DNA of 53,726 nt from Clostridia bacterium (GTDB taxonomy: Bacteria; Bacillota; Clostridia; Oscillospirales; Acutalibacteraceae). Shown piece by piece: positions 9,130 through 18,070 of the stretch (position 1 is the first letter of the stretch; every line of letters starts with the position of its first letter). The stretch spans positions 1 through 53,726 of the forward strand of contig JAFSDM010000011.1 of NCBI GenBank assembly GCA_017436225.1. Reading direction: 5' to 3'. The position numbers were made by a program, and so were the translations under genes. The notes under the pieces are model-generated. The model was not told where the DNA came from. It searched no databases and was given only the letters and a program-made list of their open reading frames with translations.

Positions 9130-9924
9130 ATGAATAGATTTGTTAATGATATTAAAAAGTTTTTTAACTATTCAAGCTATAATGTTAAAGCTGAGCTTAA
9201 AAGTGAGGTTGCAGGCTCGTTTTTAAGCTGGCTTTGGTGGATTTTAGATCCGCTTTTATATATGTGTGTTTACGCTTTTGTGGCGGGCGTTATATTCGGC
9301 GCAAGCTCAAAGCCGTATTTCCTTGTGTTTGTTTTTATAGGTCTTAACTGTTGGCAGTTTTTTAATAGAGTTGTCAGAAACAGCGTTAAGCTGGTTTCAA
9401 ACAAAAAAAGTATTGTAACCAAGGTTTACATTCCAAAATATATGTTCATTTTTGAAAAAATAGGCACAAACGGTTTTAAAATGCTAGTTTCCTTTGTTAT
9501 TACTGCGGTGTTTATGATTTATTATCAGGTGCCGCTTTCCTTAAATATGCTATGGGTAGCGCCGCTTCTTTTAATGCTTGGTATCGTTGCTTTTGCATTT
9601 AGTTCAATCATAATGCACTTCGGTGTTTTTGTGGAAGACCTTTTAAATATTGTAACGGTTGGACTTCAGCTTGTTTTCTATTTATCCGGTATTTTCTACG
9701 ATATCACAGACCGCTTGGCAGCAAAGCACCCCACAATGTGCAACATTTTGGTTTACGGCAATCCCGTAGCGCTTATTATAACCGATATTAGAAACACCTT
9801 GCTTTATAACCAAGAACCGCATTTCTTAGCCCTTGGAATTTGGCTTGTAATAGCCCTTGTGATTTCTACAATCGGTATTAAAATTATTTACAGATACGAA
9901 AACAGTTACGTTAAAATCATTTAA
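9130..9924 (+). CDS. ABC-2 type polysaccharide/teichoic acid export permease
   Basis: Membrane component (264 aa, six predicted helices) of a TagG/RfbA/Wzm-like exporter. The start MNRFVNDIKKFFNYSSYNVK followed by the amphipathic segment (SFLSWLWWILDPLLYMCVYAF) and the closing (GIKIIYRYENSYVKII) are typical of this ABC-2 group. It pairs with the ATPase beginning 20 bp downstream. Together they would move a lipid-linked surface polymer across the membrane; the adjacent glycerophosphotransferase suggests a teichoic-acid-like polymer. The RBS is weak (GAAAGCGAG). Confidence 0.88.
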   Translation: MNRFVNDIKKFFNYSSYNVKAELKSEVAGSFLSWLWWILDPLLYMCVYAFVAGVIFGASSKPYFLVFVFIGLNCWQFFNRVVRNSVKLVSNKKSIVTKVYIPKYMFIFEKIGTNGFKMLVSFVITAVFMIYYQVPLSLNMLWVAPLLLMLGIVAFAFSSIIMHFGVFVEDLLNIVTVGLQLVFYLSGIFYDITDRLAAKHPTMCNILVYGNPVALIITDIRNTLLYNQEPHFLALGIWLVIALVISTIGIKIIYRYENSYVKII

Positions 9925-9944
9925 TAAAAGGGGGATTTTAAACT

Positions 9945-10676
9945 ATGGCAGAGTCGGCTATTTCGGTAAAGGATGTAAAAATTCAATATCGTGTTATGAA
10001 TAAAATGTCCCTTTTAAAAGCAATACTGAACCCCAAAAAATTCTCTAAAACAGAGTATTTTGAAGCGGTTAAGGGTATTTCCTTTGAGGTTGAAAAGGGC
10101 AAAATTTTAGGTATAGTTGGTAAAAACGGCAGTGGTAAATCCACACTTCTTCGCGCTATTGCGGGTATCTTTTGCCCCGATTCGGGAAGCATTGATTTGC
10201 ACGGTCACTCTATTTCCTTGCTTTCTATAGGTGTTGGCTTTCAAAACGCTTTATCCGGCAGAGAAAACATTTTTCTTTCGGGTATGCTTTTAGGCTTCAC
10301 AAAGGAGCAAATTGAGGAAAAATTAGATGAAATTATAGAATTTTCAGAGCTTGGCCAGTTTATTGACCGCCCCGTAAAAACCTATTCAAGCGGTATGCAT
10401 TCCAAGCTTGCATTTTCCATTACAGCAATACTCGAAACCGAAATTATGCTTATTGATGAGGTACTTTCGGTTGGTGATGCCAAGTTTAAAAAGAAGAGCT
10501 ATGCCAAAATGAAGAGCCTTATAGATAATAAAGACAGAACTGTTATTATTGTTTCTCACAGCTCCGAAACACTTAAAAACCTTTGTGATAATATCCTTTG
10601 GATTCATGATGGAGAAATGAAAATGCTTGGAACGGTAGATGAGGTTTTACCTAAATATAACGAATTTATGTCATAA
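9945..10676 (+). CDS. Polysaccharide/teichoic acid ABC exporter ATPase
   Basis: ATP-hydrolysing partner (TagH/Wzt-like) of the upstream permease. Walker A is GKNGSGKST; the signature is YSSGMHSKLAFS, with the M in place of the usual Q that is common in this exporter family; Walker B is IMLIDEVLSVGD; the switch His is in IIVSHSSETL. 243 aa corresponds to the core domain without the C-terminal carbohydrate-binding or SH3-like domain seen in Wzt or TagH. RBS AAAGGGGGA. Confidence 0.92.
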   Translation: MAESAISVKDVKIQYRVMNKMSLLKAILNPKKFSKTEYFEAVKGISFEVEKGKILGIVGKNGSGKSTLLRAIAGIFCPDSGSIDLHGHSISLLSIGVGFQNALSGRENIFLSGMLLGFTKEQIEEKLDEIIEFSELGQFIDRPVKTYSSGMHSKLAFSITAILETEIMLIDEVLSVGDAKFKKKSYAKMKSLIDNKDRTVIIVSHSSETLKNLCDNILWIHDGEMKMLGTVDEVLPKYNEFMS

Positions 10677-10746
10677 TTTATTAAAAGCACGATGTTATTT
10701 TTGTTTTTTGGTTTTTTGTTATTGAATTTAAAACGAGGATTGTCTT

Positions 10747-13410
10747 ATGAGCGATTATAAATATAAATTTTCTGTAATAATGGCGGTTTATAACGTTGAG
10801 GAGTTTTTGGCAGAAGCAATCGAAAGCATTGTAAATCAAACCATCGGTTTAAAAAACATTCAGCTTATTTTGGTGGATGATGGCTCAAGCGATGGCAGTG
10901 AAAAAATCTGCGATAAATATGCCGCTAAATATCCCGAAAATATTTTTGTAATTCATAAAGAAAATGGTGGCGTTTCATCGGCAAGAAACCTTGCTCTTGA
11001 TAAAACGGAGGGCAAGTACATTAATTTCTTAGACGGGGATGATAAATTAGAACTTCGCTCTCTTAGTGAGGCATGGAAGTTCTTTGAAAAGCATTATGAG
11101 GAAACCGATATTGTGGCTATGCCCATTAAGTTTTTTGATGCCGCAAGAGGCGAACATATGCTTAATTATAAGTTTAAAGACGGTAGCCGAATTATAGATT
11201 TGAACGAATATTGGAATTATGTTCAAATGTCTGCCTCAAGCACCTTTATCAAGGCTGAAAAGCTTAAAGATATACGCTTTGATGTAGCCCTCGCTTACGC
11301 TGAGGATGCTAAGGTTATTCAAACTATATTAATGGAAAAGCAAACTTTAGGACTTTTAAAAGAAGCCGCCTATCTTTATAGAAAAAGACAGCTTGGAACT
11401 TCTGCTATACAAATGTCCGGCACAAAAGCAAACTGGTATTTGCCCGTTGTTAAAAACTTCCATTTACATATAATCATGTTGGCAATTGAGCGCTTGGGGT
11501 TTGTTCCAAGATATTTGCAAAACACCTTAATGTATGATTTGCAGTGGCGTATTAAAAAGGCCGTTGTTGAGGCTGAAGGCCTTGGCGAAGAAGAAAAAGA
11601 AGAATACGTAAACGTTATTAAAAGGCTTTTAACATATATTGATGATGATATTATCGTATCTCAAGCTCATTATTGGGGCGAACATAAAATTTTAGCTTTA
11701 AAAATGAAATACGCAAAGGATATTGGCTTTGTTACCGAGCCTTTACCTGCACTTTGTTTTACCGAAGAAAATCTTTTCCCGATTGAGTATTGCAAAGTGG
11801 TTGTTGAGTTTATAGATATTAAAGACGGTTTTGTTCAAATGGATTGCTCGGTAAGTCTTTATGATGAAGAATATAAAGACTTAGGATTTTTCGTTACTGT
11901 AAACAACGAAAGAATGGATGCCGAAAATTATATTGAAAGAGATAAAGTTACCGCTTTAGGTCATGACATAGTCGTTAAATATTCTTTCAACGTCAAAGCA
12001 AAGCTTAAGGATAAAAACGAAATAACCATTGGAGCTAATTTAAACGGTTGCGAAGTTATCTTCAATAAAATACAGTTCGGTAAATACACCCCTGTAAATA
12101 AAAAATATGTAAATAGCTATTGCATTTTAGATGATTATATTATCCATCGCAGTGGAAATGCGCTTTTAATCTCTAAAAAGAGTTTCTTTAAAAACATAAA
12201 AAGAGAGCTTAAACTTTGCCTGGAAATATTTAAAAGAGATGGTAAATTAGGTATGGGCGCGGCTATTATTCGCCCAATGCTCTTTATTTACAAACTTTTT
12301 AAAAGAAAACCACTTTGGCTTATTTCAGACCGACCTGCGAGTGCGGGTGATAACGGTGAGGCATTCTTTACCTATATGCGTAAAAATCACAAAGAAATCG
12401 ATGCCAGATTTGTGCTGATGGCAGATAGCAGTGATTTTGAAAGAATGTCAAAAATTGGTCCCGTTTTGGTAAAAGATTCTTTAAAGCATAAGCTTTTGTC
12501 GGCAGTTAGTGAATATATTGTTTCAAGTCACGGCGAACCTGAAATTTTCTGCCCCTTACGCTCAAGGGTTGAGCCGTTTAAAAACTTCTGGGCGAAGGTA
12601 AAATTTGTATTTTTACAGCACGGCGTAACAAAGGATGACCTATCATCTTGGCTTAATAAATACAATAAAAATTTCACAGGCTTTGTTGTTTCGGCAAATG
12701 CTGAATATGATTCAATCTTAGAATATGATTACTACTATTCTTCCGAAAACGTTTGGCTTACAGGTATGCCAAGATTTGATACCCTTTATGATAATAGTCA
12801 AAAGGTTGTTAGCATTATGCCAACTTGGCGCAAGAATTTAACCGCAGGTCAGAATGCTGCTACAGGTGGTTGGAATATTATAGAAGATTTTAAAGAAAGT
12901 GATTTCTATAAATTCTATAACGGACTTATAAATCATCCTGAAATTCTTAAAACCGCAAAGAAAACAGGCTATGCCGTAGAATTTTTACTCCATCCAAATC
13001 TTTTTGAAAGCGAAAGCCTTTTTGAAAAGAATGATGTTGTAAAGGTTGTAAACACTTCTATAAATTACAATAAGCTTTTTGCTGAAAGCGATTTAATTGT
13101 AACCGACTATTCATCAACCGTGTTTGACTTTGTTTATTTGCAAAAGCCGGTTCTCTATACCCATTTTGATAAGGAAGAGTTCTTTGGCGGAGCACATTCA
13201 TATTCCAAAGGCTACTTTGATTATGAGCGCGATGGCTTTGGCGAGGTTGAGTATGATTTAGAGTCTACTGTTCAGCGTATTGTCGAGTATATGGAAAACG
13301 GTTGCAAATTAAAAGATAAGTATAAAGAGCGCATTAACCGCTTCTTTGCATTTAACGATAAAAACAACTGTGAGCGTGTGTACCAAAAAATGATTGCGCT
13401 AAGAAAATAA
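10747..13410 (+). CDS. Two-domain GT2 glycosyltransferase / CDP-glycerol glycerophosphotransferase
   Basis: 887-aa enzyme probably extending a teichoic-acid-like polymer at the inner membrane face. Residues 1-about 230 are a GT-A family 2 domain: FSVIMAVYNVEEFL, VDDGSSDGS, ENGGVSSARN and the metal-binding DGDD. A middle region of about 200 residues is unassigned. Residues about 510-887 are a TagF-like GT-B domain: PLWLISDRPASAGDNGEAFF, FLQHGVTKDD (catalytic-region His), GMPRFDTLYD, and VTDYSSTVFDFVYLQKPV. Family members transfer glycerol-phosphate from CDP-glycerol. The location after a TagGH-like exporter supports this. The polymer's exact backbone cannot be read. RBS ACGAGGA. Confidence 0.88.
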   Translation: MSDYKYKFSVIMAVYNVEEFLAEAIESIVNQTIGLKNIQLILVDDGSSDGSEKICDKYAAKYPENIFVIHKENGGVSSARNLALDKTEGKYINFLDGDDKLELRSLSEAWKFFEKHYEETDIVAMPIKFFDAARGEHMLNYKFKDGSRIIDLNEYWNYVQMSASSTFIKAEKLKDIRFDVALAYAEDAKVIQTILMEKQTLGLLKEAAYLYRKRQLGTSAIQMSGTKANWYLPVVKNFHLHIIMLAIERLGFVPRYLQNTLMYDLQWRIKKAVVEAEGLGEEEKEEYVNVIKRLLTYIDDDIIVSQAHYWGEHKILALKMKYAKDIGFVTEPLPALCFTEENLFPIEYCKVVVEFIDIKDGFVQMDCSVSLYDEEYKDLGFFVTVNNERMDAENYIERDKVTALGHDIVVKYSFNVKAKLKDKNEITIGANLNGCEVIFNKIQFGKYTPVNKKYVNSYCILDDYIIHRSGNALLISKKSFFKNIKRELKLCLEIFKRDGKLGMGAAIIRPMLFIYKLFKRKPLWLISDRPASAGDNGEAFFTYMRKNHKEIDARFVLMADSSDFERMSKIGPVLVKDSLKHKLLSAVSEYIVSSHGEPEIFCPLRSRVEPFKNFWAKVKFVFLQHGVTKDDLSSWLNKYNKNFTGFVVSANAEYDSILEYDYYYSSENVWLTGMPRFDTLYDNSQKVVSIMPTWRKNLTAGQNAATGGWNIIEDFKESDFYKFYNGLINHPEILKTAKKTGYAVEFLLHPNLFESESLFEKNDVVKVVNTSINYNKLFAESDLIVTDYSSTVFDFVYLQKPVLYTHFDKEEFFGGAHSYSKGYFDYERDGFGEVEYDLESTVQRIVEYMENGCKLKDKYKERINRFFAFNDKNNCERVYQKMIALRK

Positions 13411-13430
13411 ACTCAAATATTAAGGCGTAA

Positions 13431-13470
13431 AAAAAGACTATCCCGGTTTTGAACTGAGATAGTCTTTTTG
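13431..13470. terminator. Bidirectional terminator between convergent genes
   Basis: AAAAAGACTATC/GATAGTCTTTTT 12-bp stem with an inner CGGTT/AACTG pairing (one G-U). A-run on one side and T-run on the other, so it serves both the glycerophosphotransferase gene and the opposing ZIP gene. Confidence 0.85.
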
Positions 13471-13487
13471 CTTTTTAAAACCAAATT

Positions 13488-14240
13488 TTATCCTAACAGC
13501 ACGTCGCTTAAAAGCATAAGGCAAAAGCCCGCAAGCAGGGAATATGTTGCCCCGCGCTGATACCCGTGAGAGTGGGTCTCGGGTATCATTTCATCGCTTA
13601 TAACGTAAAGCATTGTACCGCCTGCAAAGGCAAGTGCAAGCGGCAGTATTGCCGAAGCAAGGCTGACTGCGAAATATCCAATAAAGGTTCCGATAACCTC
13701 AACAACACCGGTAAGCATTGCCGCAACGAAAACCTTTTTAGGCTTAATTCCCGCCAAAAGCATCGGCGCAATGATCACCATACCTTCGGGTATGTTTTGT
13801 AGAGCTATACCGCCCGCAATGAGCAGTGCCCCCTCGGGATTATCCGAACCAAAGCCAACACCCGCCGCAATGCCTTCGGGCAGATTATGAATTGCAATGG
13901 CTGTAACGAATAATAGCACCCGATTAAAATTAGCGTTTGGGTGTTCTTCGTTGTCATCACCCATAATTTTATGCATATGCGGAACTAATTTATCAATTAA
14001 ATTAAGGCAAAGCGCACCGCAAAAAATTCCTACAATAGTTACCAGTATGCCCCATTTTCCGCCATACTCAACCGATGGAACAATAAGTCCAAGTACTGCG
14101 GCGGCAAGCATTACGCCCGCTGCAAAGGATAAAATAATATCGGAAAATTTGTGTGAGAATTTTTTAAAAGCAAATCCAATCAGCGCGCCAAAAACAGTTG
14201 CGCCGCCAACTCCCAAAGCCGTTAAAATAACAAGCTCCAC
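13488..14240 (-). CDS. ZIP-family divalent metal transporter
   Basis: Integral membrane uptake protein of 250 aa with about eight helices. The two family signatures are present: HNLPEGIAAGVGFG and QNIPEGMVIIAPM, whose His, Pro and Glu line the binuclear metal site; a His-containing acidic loop (HMHKIMGDDNEEHPN) lies in the variable region between helices 3 and 4. Substrates in related GufA/ZupT proteins are Zn2+, Fe2+ or Mn2+; specificity cannot be told. Start is GTG at 14240, supported by GAAAGGG upstream on the minus strand. The gene stands alone. Confidence 0.93.
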   Translation of the reverse strand: MELVILTALGVGGATVFGALIGFAFKKFSHKFSDIILSFAAGVMLAAAVLGLIVPSVEYGGKWGILVTIVGIFCGALCLNLIDKLVPHMHKIMGDDNEEHPNANFNRVLLFVTAIAIHNLPEGIAAGVGFGSDNPEGALLIAGGIALQNIPEGMVIIAPMLLAGIKPKKVFVAAMLTGVVEVIGTFIGYFAVSLASAILPLALAFAGGTMLYVISDEMIPETHSHGYQRGATYSLLAGFCLMLLSDVLLG

Positions 14241-14393
14241 TATATCAACCCTTTCAAAAAAGCTTCTAATATTATTATATAATAAAATCTTAATTTTGAA
14301 CAGTATTTTTTTATTAAATTTGTTTGCTTATTAGTATAATCAAATTTTTTCGCAATAATCTGTATAATGATGCTTTTAAACACACTTTTGATA

Positions 14394-14422
14394 TTGTAAA
14401 ATGCAAAAAAATGTGTTATATT
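14394..14422 (+). promoter_or_regulatory. Candidate promoter of the DRTGG/hydrogenase operon
   Basis: TTGTAA (14394-14399), 17 bp, TATATT (14417-14422), in the divergent gap after the ZIP gene. Confidence 0.45.
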
Positions 14423-14463
14423 TATGGTAGGAATAATAAATTTATACGATGGGAGAAAATTTT

Positions 14464-14820
14464 ATGACCATTCGCGATATTACTGAAATGCTTTCTGCCG
14501 AGGTCATCTGCGGCCAAGAAAATCTTGAAAAGGAAGTTCATAACGCCTGCGGCTCAGATATGATGAGCGATGTTTTGGCATTTGTTAAGGACCAATCTGT
14601 GCTTATAACGGGTCTTTGCAATCCACAGGTTATACGTACCGCCGAAATGATGGATATTATCTGCATCTGCTTTGTAAGGGGCAAGGAGCCCGATGAAGCT
14701 ATGGTAGAACTCGCCAAGGAGCGCGGAATTGTTCTTATGGCAACCAAAATGCGTATGTTCACCGCCTGCGGTGTGCTTTATGAAAAAGGTCTTGGCGGAG
14801 GTAGCGATAAATGTGTATGA
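14464..14820 (+). CDS. DRTGG-domain protein
   Basis: Cytoplasmic protein of 118 aa consisting of a single DRTGG-like domain, a fold otherwise found in phosphotransacetylases and CBS-domain proteins and thought to bind a small ligand. Visible hallmarks are the start TIRDITEMLSAEVICG, the region GSDMMSDVLAFVKDQSVLITG and the repetitive M-A-T-K-M ending. The function is unknown. The frame is open from GTG-type codons at 14449; ATG 14464 follows GGGAGA (14451-14456). It overlaps the next gene by 10 bp and belongs with a RsbW-like ATPase and an [FeFe]-hydrogenase-like protein, a combination I recognise from clostridial genomes. Confidence 0.75.
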   Translation: MTIRDITEMLSAEVICGQENLEKEVHNACGSDMMSDVLAFVKDQSVLITGLCNPQVIRTAEMMDIICICFVRGKEPDEAMVELAKERGIVLMATKMRMFTACGVLYEKGLGGGSDKCV

Positions 14821-15233
14821 CAATGAAACTGCACTTTGATGTTTCGGGTGAGGATTTCACCCGTGCGGGTGAGGCTTCGGGTAAGGTTAAATCCAAGTTA
14901 AAACAGCTTGGTATTGCACCCGATGCAGTTCGCAGAGTGGCTATTGCTCTTTATGAAGGCGAAATAAATTTAGTTATTCATGCAGGTGGCGGTGAAATTG
15001 ACGTTGAAATTTCCCCCGAAAACATAAAAATGGTGCTTAGTGATAAGGGTCCCGGTATTGCCGATGTTGAAAAAGCAATGACCGAAGGCTTCTCCACCGC
15101 TACCGAAAGTATAAGGTCTTTAGGCTTTGGTGCGGGTATGGGTCTGCCAAATATGAAAAAATATTCAGATGAAATGAAGATTGATACCAAGTTAGGCGAA
15201 GGCACCCGCATCTTTATGCAAATCAATTTATAG
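14811..15233 (+). CDS. RsbW/SpoIIAB-like HATPase (anti-sigma-factor-type kinase)
   Basis: GHKL-fold ATP-binding protein of 140 aa. N box ALYEGEINLVIHAGGG, G1 box SDKGPGIADVEKAMTEG, G2 box LGFGAGMGLPNMKKYSD, as in anti-sigma-factor Ser/Thr kinases. No cognate sigma or anti-anti-sigma factor is adjacent. Start ATG 14811 lies 9 nt after GGAGG (14797-14801) and overlaps the DRTGG stop, indicating coupling; in-frame ATGs at 14817 and 14823 are alternatives. It sits between the DRTGG and hydrogenase-like genes, so it may relay a redox or H2 signal; this is inference. Confidence 0.82.
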   Translation: MCMTMKLHFDVSGEDFTRAGEASGKVKSKLKQLGIAPDAVRRVAIALYEGEINLVIHAGGGEIDVEISPENIKMVLSDKGPGIADVEKAMTEGFSTATESIRSLGFGAGMGLPNMKKYSDEMKIDTKLGEGTRIFMQINL

Positions 15234-15247
15234 AAAGGAACGGTTTT

Positions 15248-16519
15248 ATGTCATCTTTTACACATTCGGTTTACCTTGATTCCGAAAAATGCAAGGGATG
15301 TATAAACTGTATCAAGCGTTGTCCAACGGGTGCCATCCGTGTTCGCGGAGGTAAGGCTCACATAATCAAGGAATTTTGTATTGATTGCGGTGAGTGTGTT
15401 CGCGTTTGTCCTCACCACGCTAAAAAAACGCGTTATGATTCGCTCGATACAATGAAAGAATATAAGTACAAGGTTGCTTTACCTGCGCCTTCTTTTTACG
15501 CGCAGTTTAATAATGTTACCGATACAGGTATAATTTTAAAAGCGCTTATAAAACTTGGCTTCGATGCAGTTTTTGAAGTGGCGGCGGCCGCCGAAATGGT
15601 TTCGGAAATGTCAAGAAAATATATAGCCGACCATCCCGAGGGCAAGCCCTATATTTCTACCGCTTGCCCATCAATAATCCGCCTTATAAGGGTGCGCTTC
15701 CCTGAGCTTATAGATAGAATGTTGCCTATTATAACCCCTGCCGATTTAGCGGCTCAGCTTGCCGCCGCAGAAGCAATGGAAAAAACAGGTCTTAAAAGGG
15801 AAGAGATTGGAATTTTCTTTCTTTCGCCCTGCCCTGCAAAGGTTACTTCGGTTGCCGATCCTCTTGGAATTGAAAAAAGCGAAATTGATAGAGTTTTGGC
15901 AATCAAAAAAGTTTATACCGCCCTTCTTCCCCATATGAAGCACGACGATGCGGGCGATAACGAGTATAAACGCGCGGGTAGAATTGGCGTTAGCTGGGGT
16001 ATTACAGGCGGCGAGGTTGGCGGTCTGCTTATTGATAATTACATAGCGGCAGACGGTATTGAAAACGTAATCCGCGTTTTAGAGGATTTGGAAGACAGTA
16101 AAATATCAGGTGTTGATTTTATCGAGCTTAATTCCTGCACAGGTGGTTGCGTTGGCGGCGTTTTACAGGTAGAAAACCCTTACGTTGCAAAAACAAAGCT
16201 AAAGCTACTCAGAAAATATATGCCCATTGCGGGGAGTCATTTAGATGGCAAGGTGCCCGAAAATTCCTTCTGGACAAAAGAGGTAGAGTTTATCCCCGTT
16301 TTCCGACTTGGTGCTACACCTAAGGAAAGTATGGAAATAATGCAAAAAATTGATGAGCTTGCCGAAGCACTTCCCGGTCTTGATTGCGGTTCGTGCGGCG
16401 CACCCTCTTGCCGCGCACTCGCCGAAGATATCATAAGGGGAGTGGCTAACGAAAGAGACTGTATCCACCTTTTAAAACGCTATCTTCACAAAATATCAAG
16501 CGATTTAAATTCACTTTAA
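15248..16519 (+). CDS. Putative sensory [FeFe]-hydrogenase-like iron-sulfur protein
   Basis: 423-aa cytoplasmic protein. Residues 15-55 hold two 4Fe-4S motifs (CKGCINCIKRCP and CIDCGECVRVCP). The central H-cluster domain has STACPS near residue 139, SPCPAK near 192 and SCTGGCVGG near 297, matching the three active-site loops; all four H-cluster Cys ligands are kept, but the proton-relay Cys of the first loop (second-last Cys of TSCCP) is Ala. The end (CGSCGAPSCRALAEDI...C) is a further 4Fe-4S module of the RnfB/PF04060 type. Loss of the proton-relay Cys is typical of group C, putatively sensory, hydrogenases rather than bulk H2 producers. Third gene of its operon. Confidence 0.82.
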   Translation: MSSFTHSVYLDSEKCKGCINCIKRCPTGAIRVRGGKAHIIKEFCIDCGECVRVCPHHAKKTRYDSLDTMKEYKYKVALPAPSFYAQFNNVTDTGIILKALIKLGFDAVFEVAAAAEMVSEMSRKYIADHPEGKPYISTACPSIIRLIRVRFPELIDRMLPIITPADLAAQLAAAEAMEKTGLKREEIGIFFLSPCPAKVTSVADPLGIEKSEIDRVLAIKKVYTALLPHMKHDDAGDNEYKRAGRIGVSWGITGGEVGGLLIDNYIAADGIENVIRVLEDLEDSKISGVDFIELNSCTGGCVGGVLQVENPYVAKTKLKLLRKYMPIAGSHLDGKVPENSFWTKEVEFIPVFRLGATPKESMEIMQKIDELAEALPGLDCGSCGAPSCRALAEDIIRGVANERDCIHLLKRYLHKISSDLNSL

Positions 16520-16529
16520 TTTTTTATAT

Positions 16530-16575
16530 CAAAAAAGCGGCAGAGGTTAAATAAAAACCTCTGCCGCTTGAAATT
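16530..16575. terminator. Bidirectional terminator
   Basis: Perfect 14-bp stem AAGCGGCAGAGGTT/AACCTCTGCCGCTT with loop AAATAAA, between the convergent hydrogenase-like and ECF S-component genes. Confidence 0.88.
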
Positions 16576-16583
16576 TTATGTTT

Positions 16584-17168
16584 CTATTTTTTTACTGCCT
16601 TTACAACTCGTAAAACTACGGGAGAAAGGAAAATATCAATCGCCATTTCTATAACAAAATTTATCAAAATCACACCCGTAATAAGTGCATATATTAAATT
16701 TGTACCACCTGCTAAATTAGCAAGACCTTCCTTCATAAAAAGCGTTGTAAAGGCTATGAAAATTCCTGTGTTAGTAATAGGTGCTGTAATGGCGGCAAAT
16801 ATTACCGAAAGATATTGGTTTTTAAAAACCTTTGCAACGAGCGCTGAGAAAAATCCCGCCGCAGTTCCTTTTAAAAGGCAAACCAAAATGGTTAAAAATG
16901 GCGAGGACTGGAAGAGAATGTGACCGCCCGCATCCATTCCAAAAACCGAGGCAATAGCGGCAACTACACCAAATGCAAAACCAACGGTAGAGGCATAGGC
17001 GGGTCCGTACAATACTGCCGAAAGCACTATTGGAATTAGCACAAGTGAAAGGCTAAAACCGCCAATAGGGGGTATAACATAGCTTAGAATTTGCAGTACT
17101 ACCGTAATGGCTATGAACATACCTAAAATAGCAGTGCTTTTTGATTTGTTACTTACTTTTGTTGACAT
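16584..17168 (-). CDS. ECF transporter S component, probably for pantothenate
   Basis: Membrane substrate-binding subunit of an energy-coupling-factor importer, 194 aa with about six helices (PF12822-like). The N-terminus (STAILGMFIAITVVLQILSY) contains the A-x3-A-like helix that docks onto EcfT. No EcfA or EcfT genes are nearby, so it would share a common module encoded elsewhere (group II ECF). It follows coaX by 66 bp on the same strand; coaX encodes the first enzyme using pantothenate, so pantothenate is the most economical substrate guess (PanT). The start ATG is preceded by a very strong AGGAGGAA. It could instead carry another vitamin. Confidence 0.78.
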   Translation of the reverse strand: MSTKVSNKSKSTAILGMFIAITVVLQILSYVIPPIGGFSLSLVLIPIVLSAVLYGPAYASTVGFAFGVVAAIASVFGMDAGGHILFQSSPFLTILVCLLKGTAAGFFSALVAKVFKNQYLSVIFAAITAPITNTGIFIAFTTLFMKEGLANLAGGTNLIYALITGVILINFVIEMAIDIFLSPVVLRVVKAVKK

Positions 17169-17234
17169 AAAAATTCCTCCTGATACTGCTCCTTAGCGGA
17201 TGCAGTTCGTTTTTTATATATAATTAAATTTAAA

Positions 17235-17999
17235 TTATATATTCTTGTGATAAATTTTAATCAGTCCGTCTAAAAGCAGGTTATCATCTAACTGCATTTT
17301 TGTGTTGCAGTGGGGAATAATCTGAGCGGCTCTGCCACCCGTTGCCACAACCGTGCATTTACTTTTAAGTTCAGCTTCAATTCGGCTAACCATACCATCT
17401 ATCATAGCGGCGGTGCCAAGCACCAAGCCGGACTGCATACATTCAACGGTGTTTTTACCGATTGTGTTTTTAGGCGCTTCAATAGGAATTGCCGAAAGCA
17501 AAGCGGTATTTGAAGTAAGGGCGTTAAGGGTAAGACCAATACCCGCCGCAATAACACCGCCTAAAAAAGTGCCGCTTGCATCCATAACGCTAAGGGTGGT
17601 AGCGGTGCCCATATCAATAATAATTGCAGGCATAGGGTATCTATCTATTGCACCCGCCGCACCTGCCACAAGGTCGGCGCCAAGCTGTGAAGGGTTATCA
17701 ATTTTAATATTAACACCCGTTTTTACACCCGGCCCCAAAATAATTGGGTCTGTGTTTGTAAGCTTTTTAATGGCGTTTGCCATAGCCGCGCCTACCGATG
17801 GCACAACAGAAGCAATTACAGAGCCCTCGGTGTCGGTTGCCGAAAAGCCGGCTAATCGCATTAAATCATAAAGCTCTACCGCGTATTGGTCGGCGGTGCG
17901 TCTGTTATCGGTAGCAAGGCGAGAAACAAACTGAATTTTATTATCGGCATATCCACCTACGGTAATGTTGGTGTTGCCAACGTCAATAGCTAAAATCAT
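17235..17999 (-). CDS. coaX: Type III pantothenate kinase
   Basis: Phosphorylates pantothenate, the first step of coenzyme A synthesis; CoaX enzymes are feedback-insensitive and require a monovalent cation. The 254-aa sequence has the ASKHA-fold phosphate motif DVGNTNITVGG at residues 5-15, the conserved GADLVAGAAGA, DMGTATTLSV and GGVIAAGIGLTL segments. RBS GAGGGA precedes the ATG at 17997-17999. It lies 71 bp after sigE on the same strand with no visible terminator between, so it may be partly co-transcribed with the sporulation genes, and it precedes the ECF S component. Confidence 0.95.
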   Translation of the reverse strand: MILAIDVGNTNITVGGYADNKIQFVSRLATDNRRTADQYAVELYDLMRLAGFSATDTEGSVIASVVPSVGAAMANAIKKLTNTDPIILGPGVKTGVNIKIDNPSQLGADLVAGAAGAIDRYPMPAIIIDMGTATTLSVMDASGTFLGGVIAAGIGLTLNALTSNTALLSAIPIEAPKNTIGKNTVECMQSGLVLGTAAMIDGMVSRIEAELKSKCTVVATGGRAAQIIPHCNTKMQLDDNLLLDGLIKIYHKNI

Positions 18000-18070
18000 A
18001 GTAATCCCTCATTTTTGAGTTGATTCTTTTTTCTTTAGTGTACCATATTAACCTAAAAAATTCAAGTGCT

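Noticed and set aside
13897-14334. 145-codon plus-strand frame
   Set aside because: Antisense to the ZIP transporter and running into its promoter region; Ser/Thr/Pro-rich shadow translation.
17353-17871. 172-codon plus-strand frame
   Set aside because: Lies antisense within coaX, whose minus-strand protein has all family motifs; no RBS or recognisable protein.
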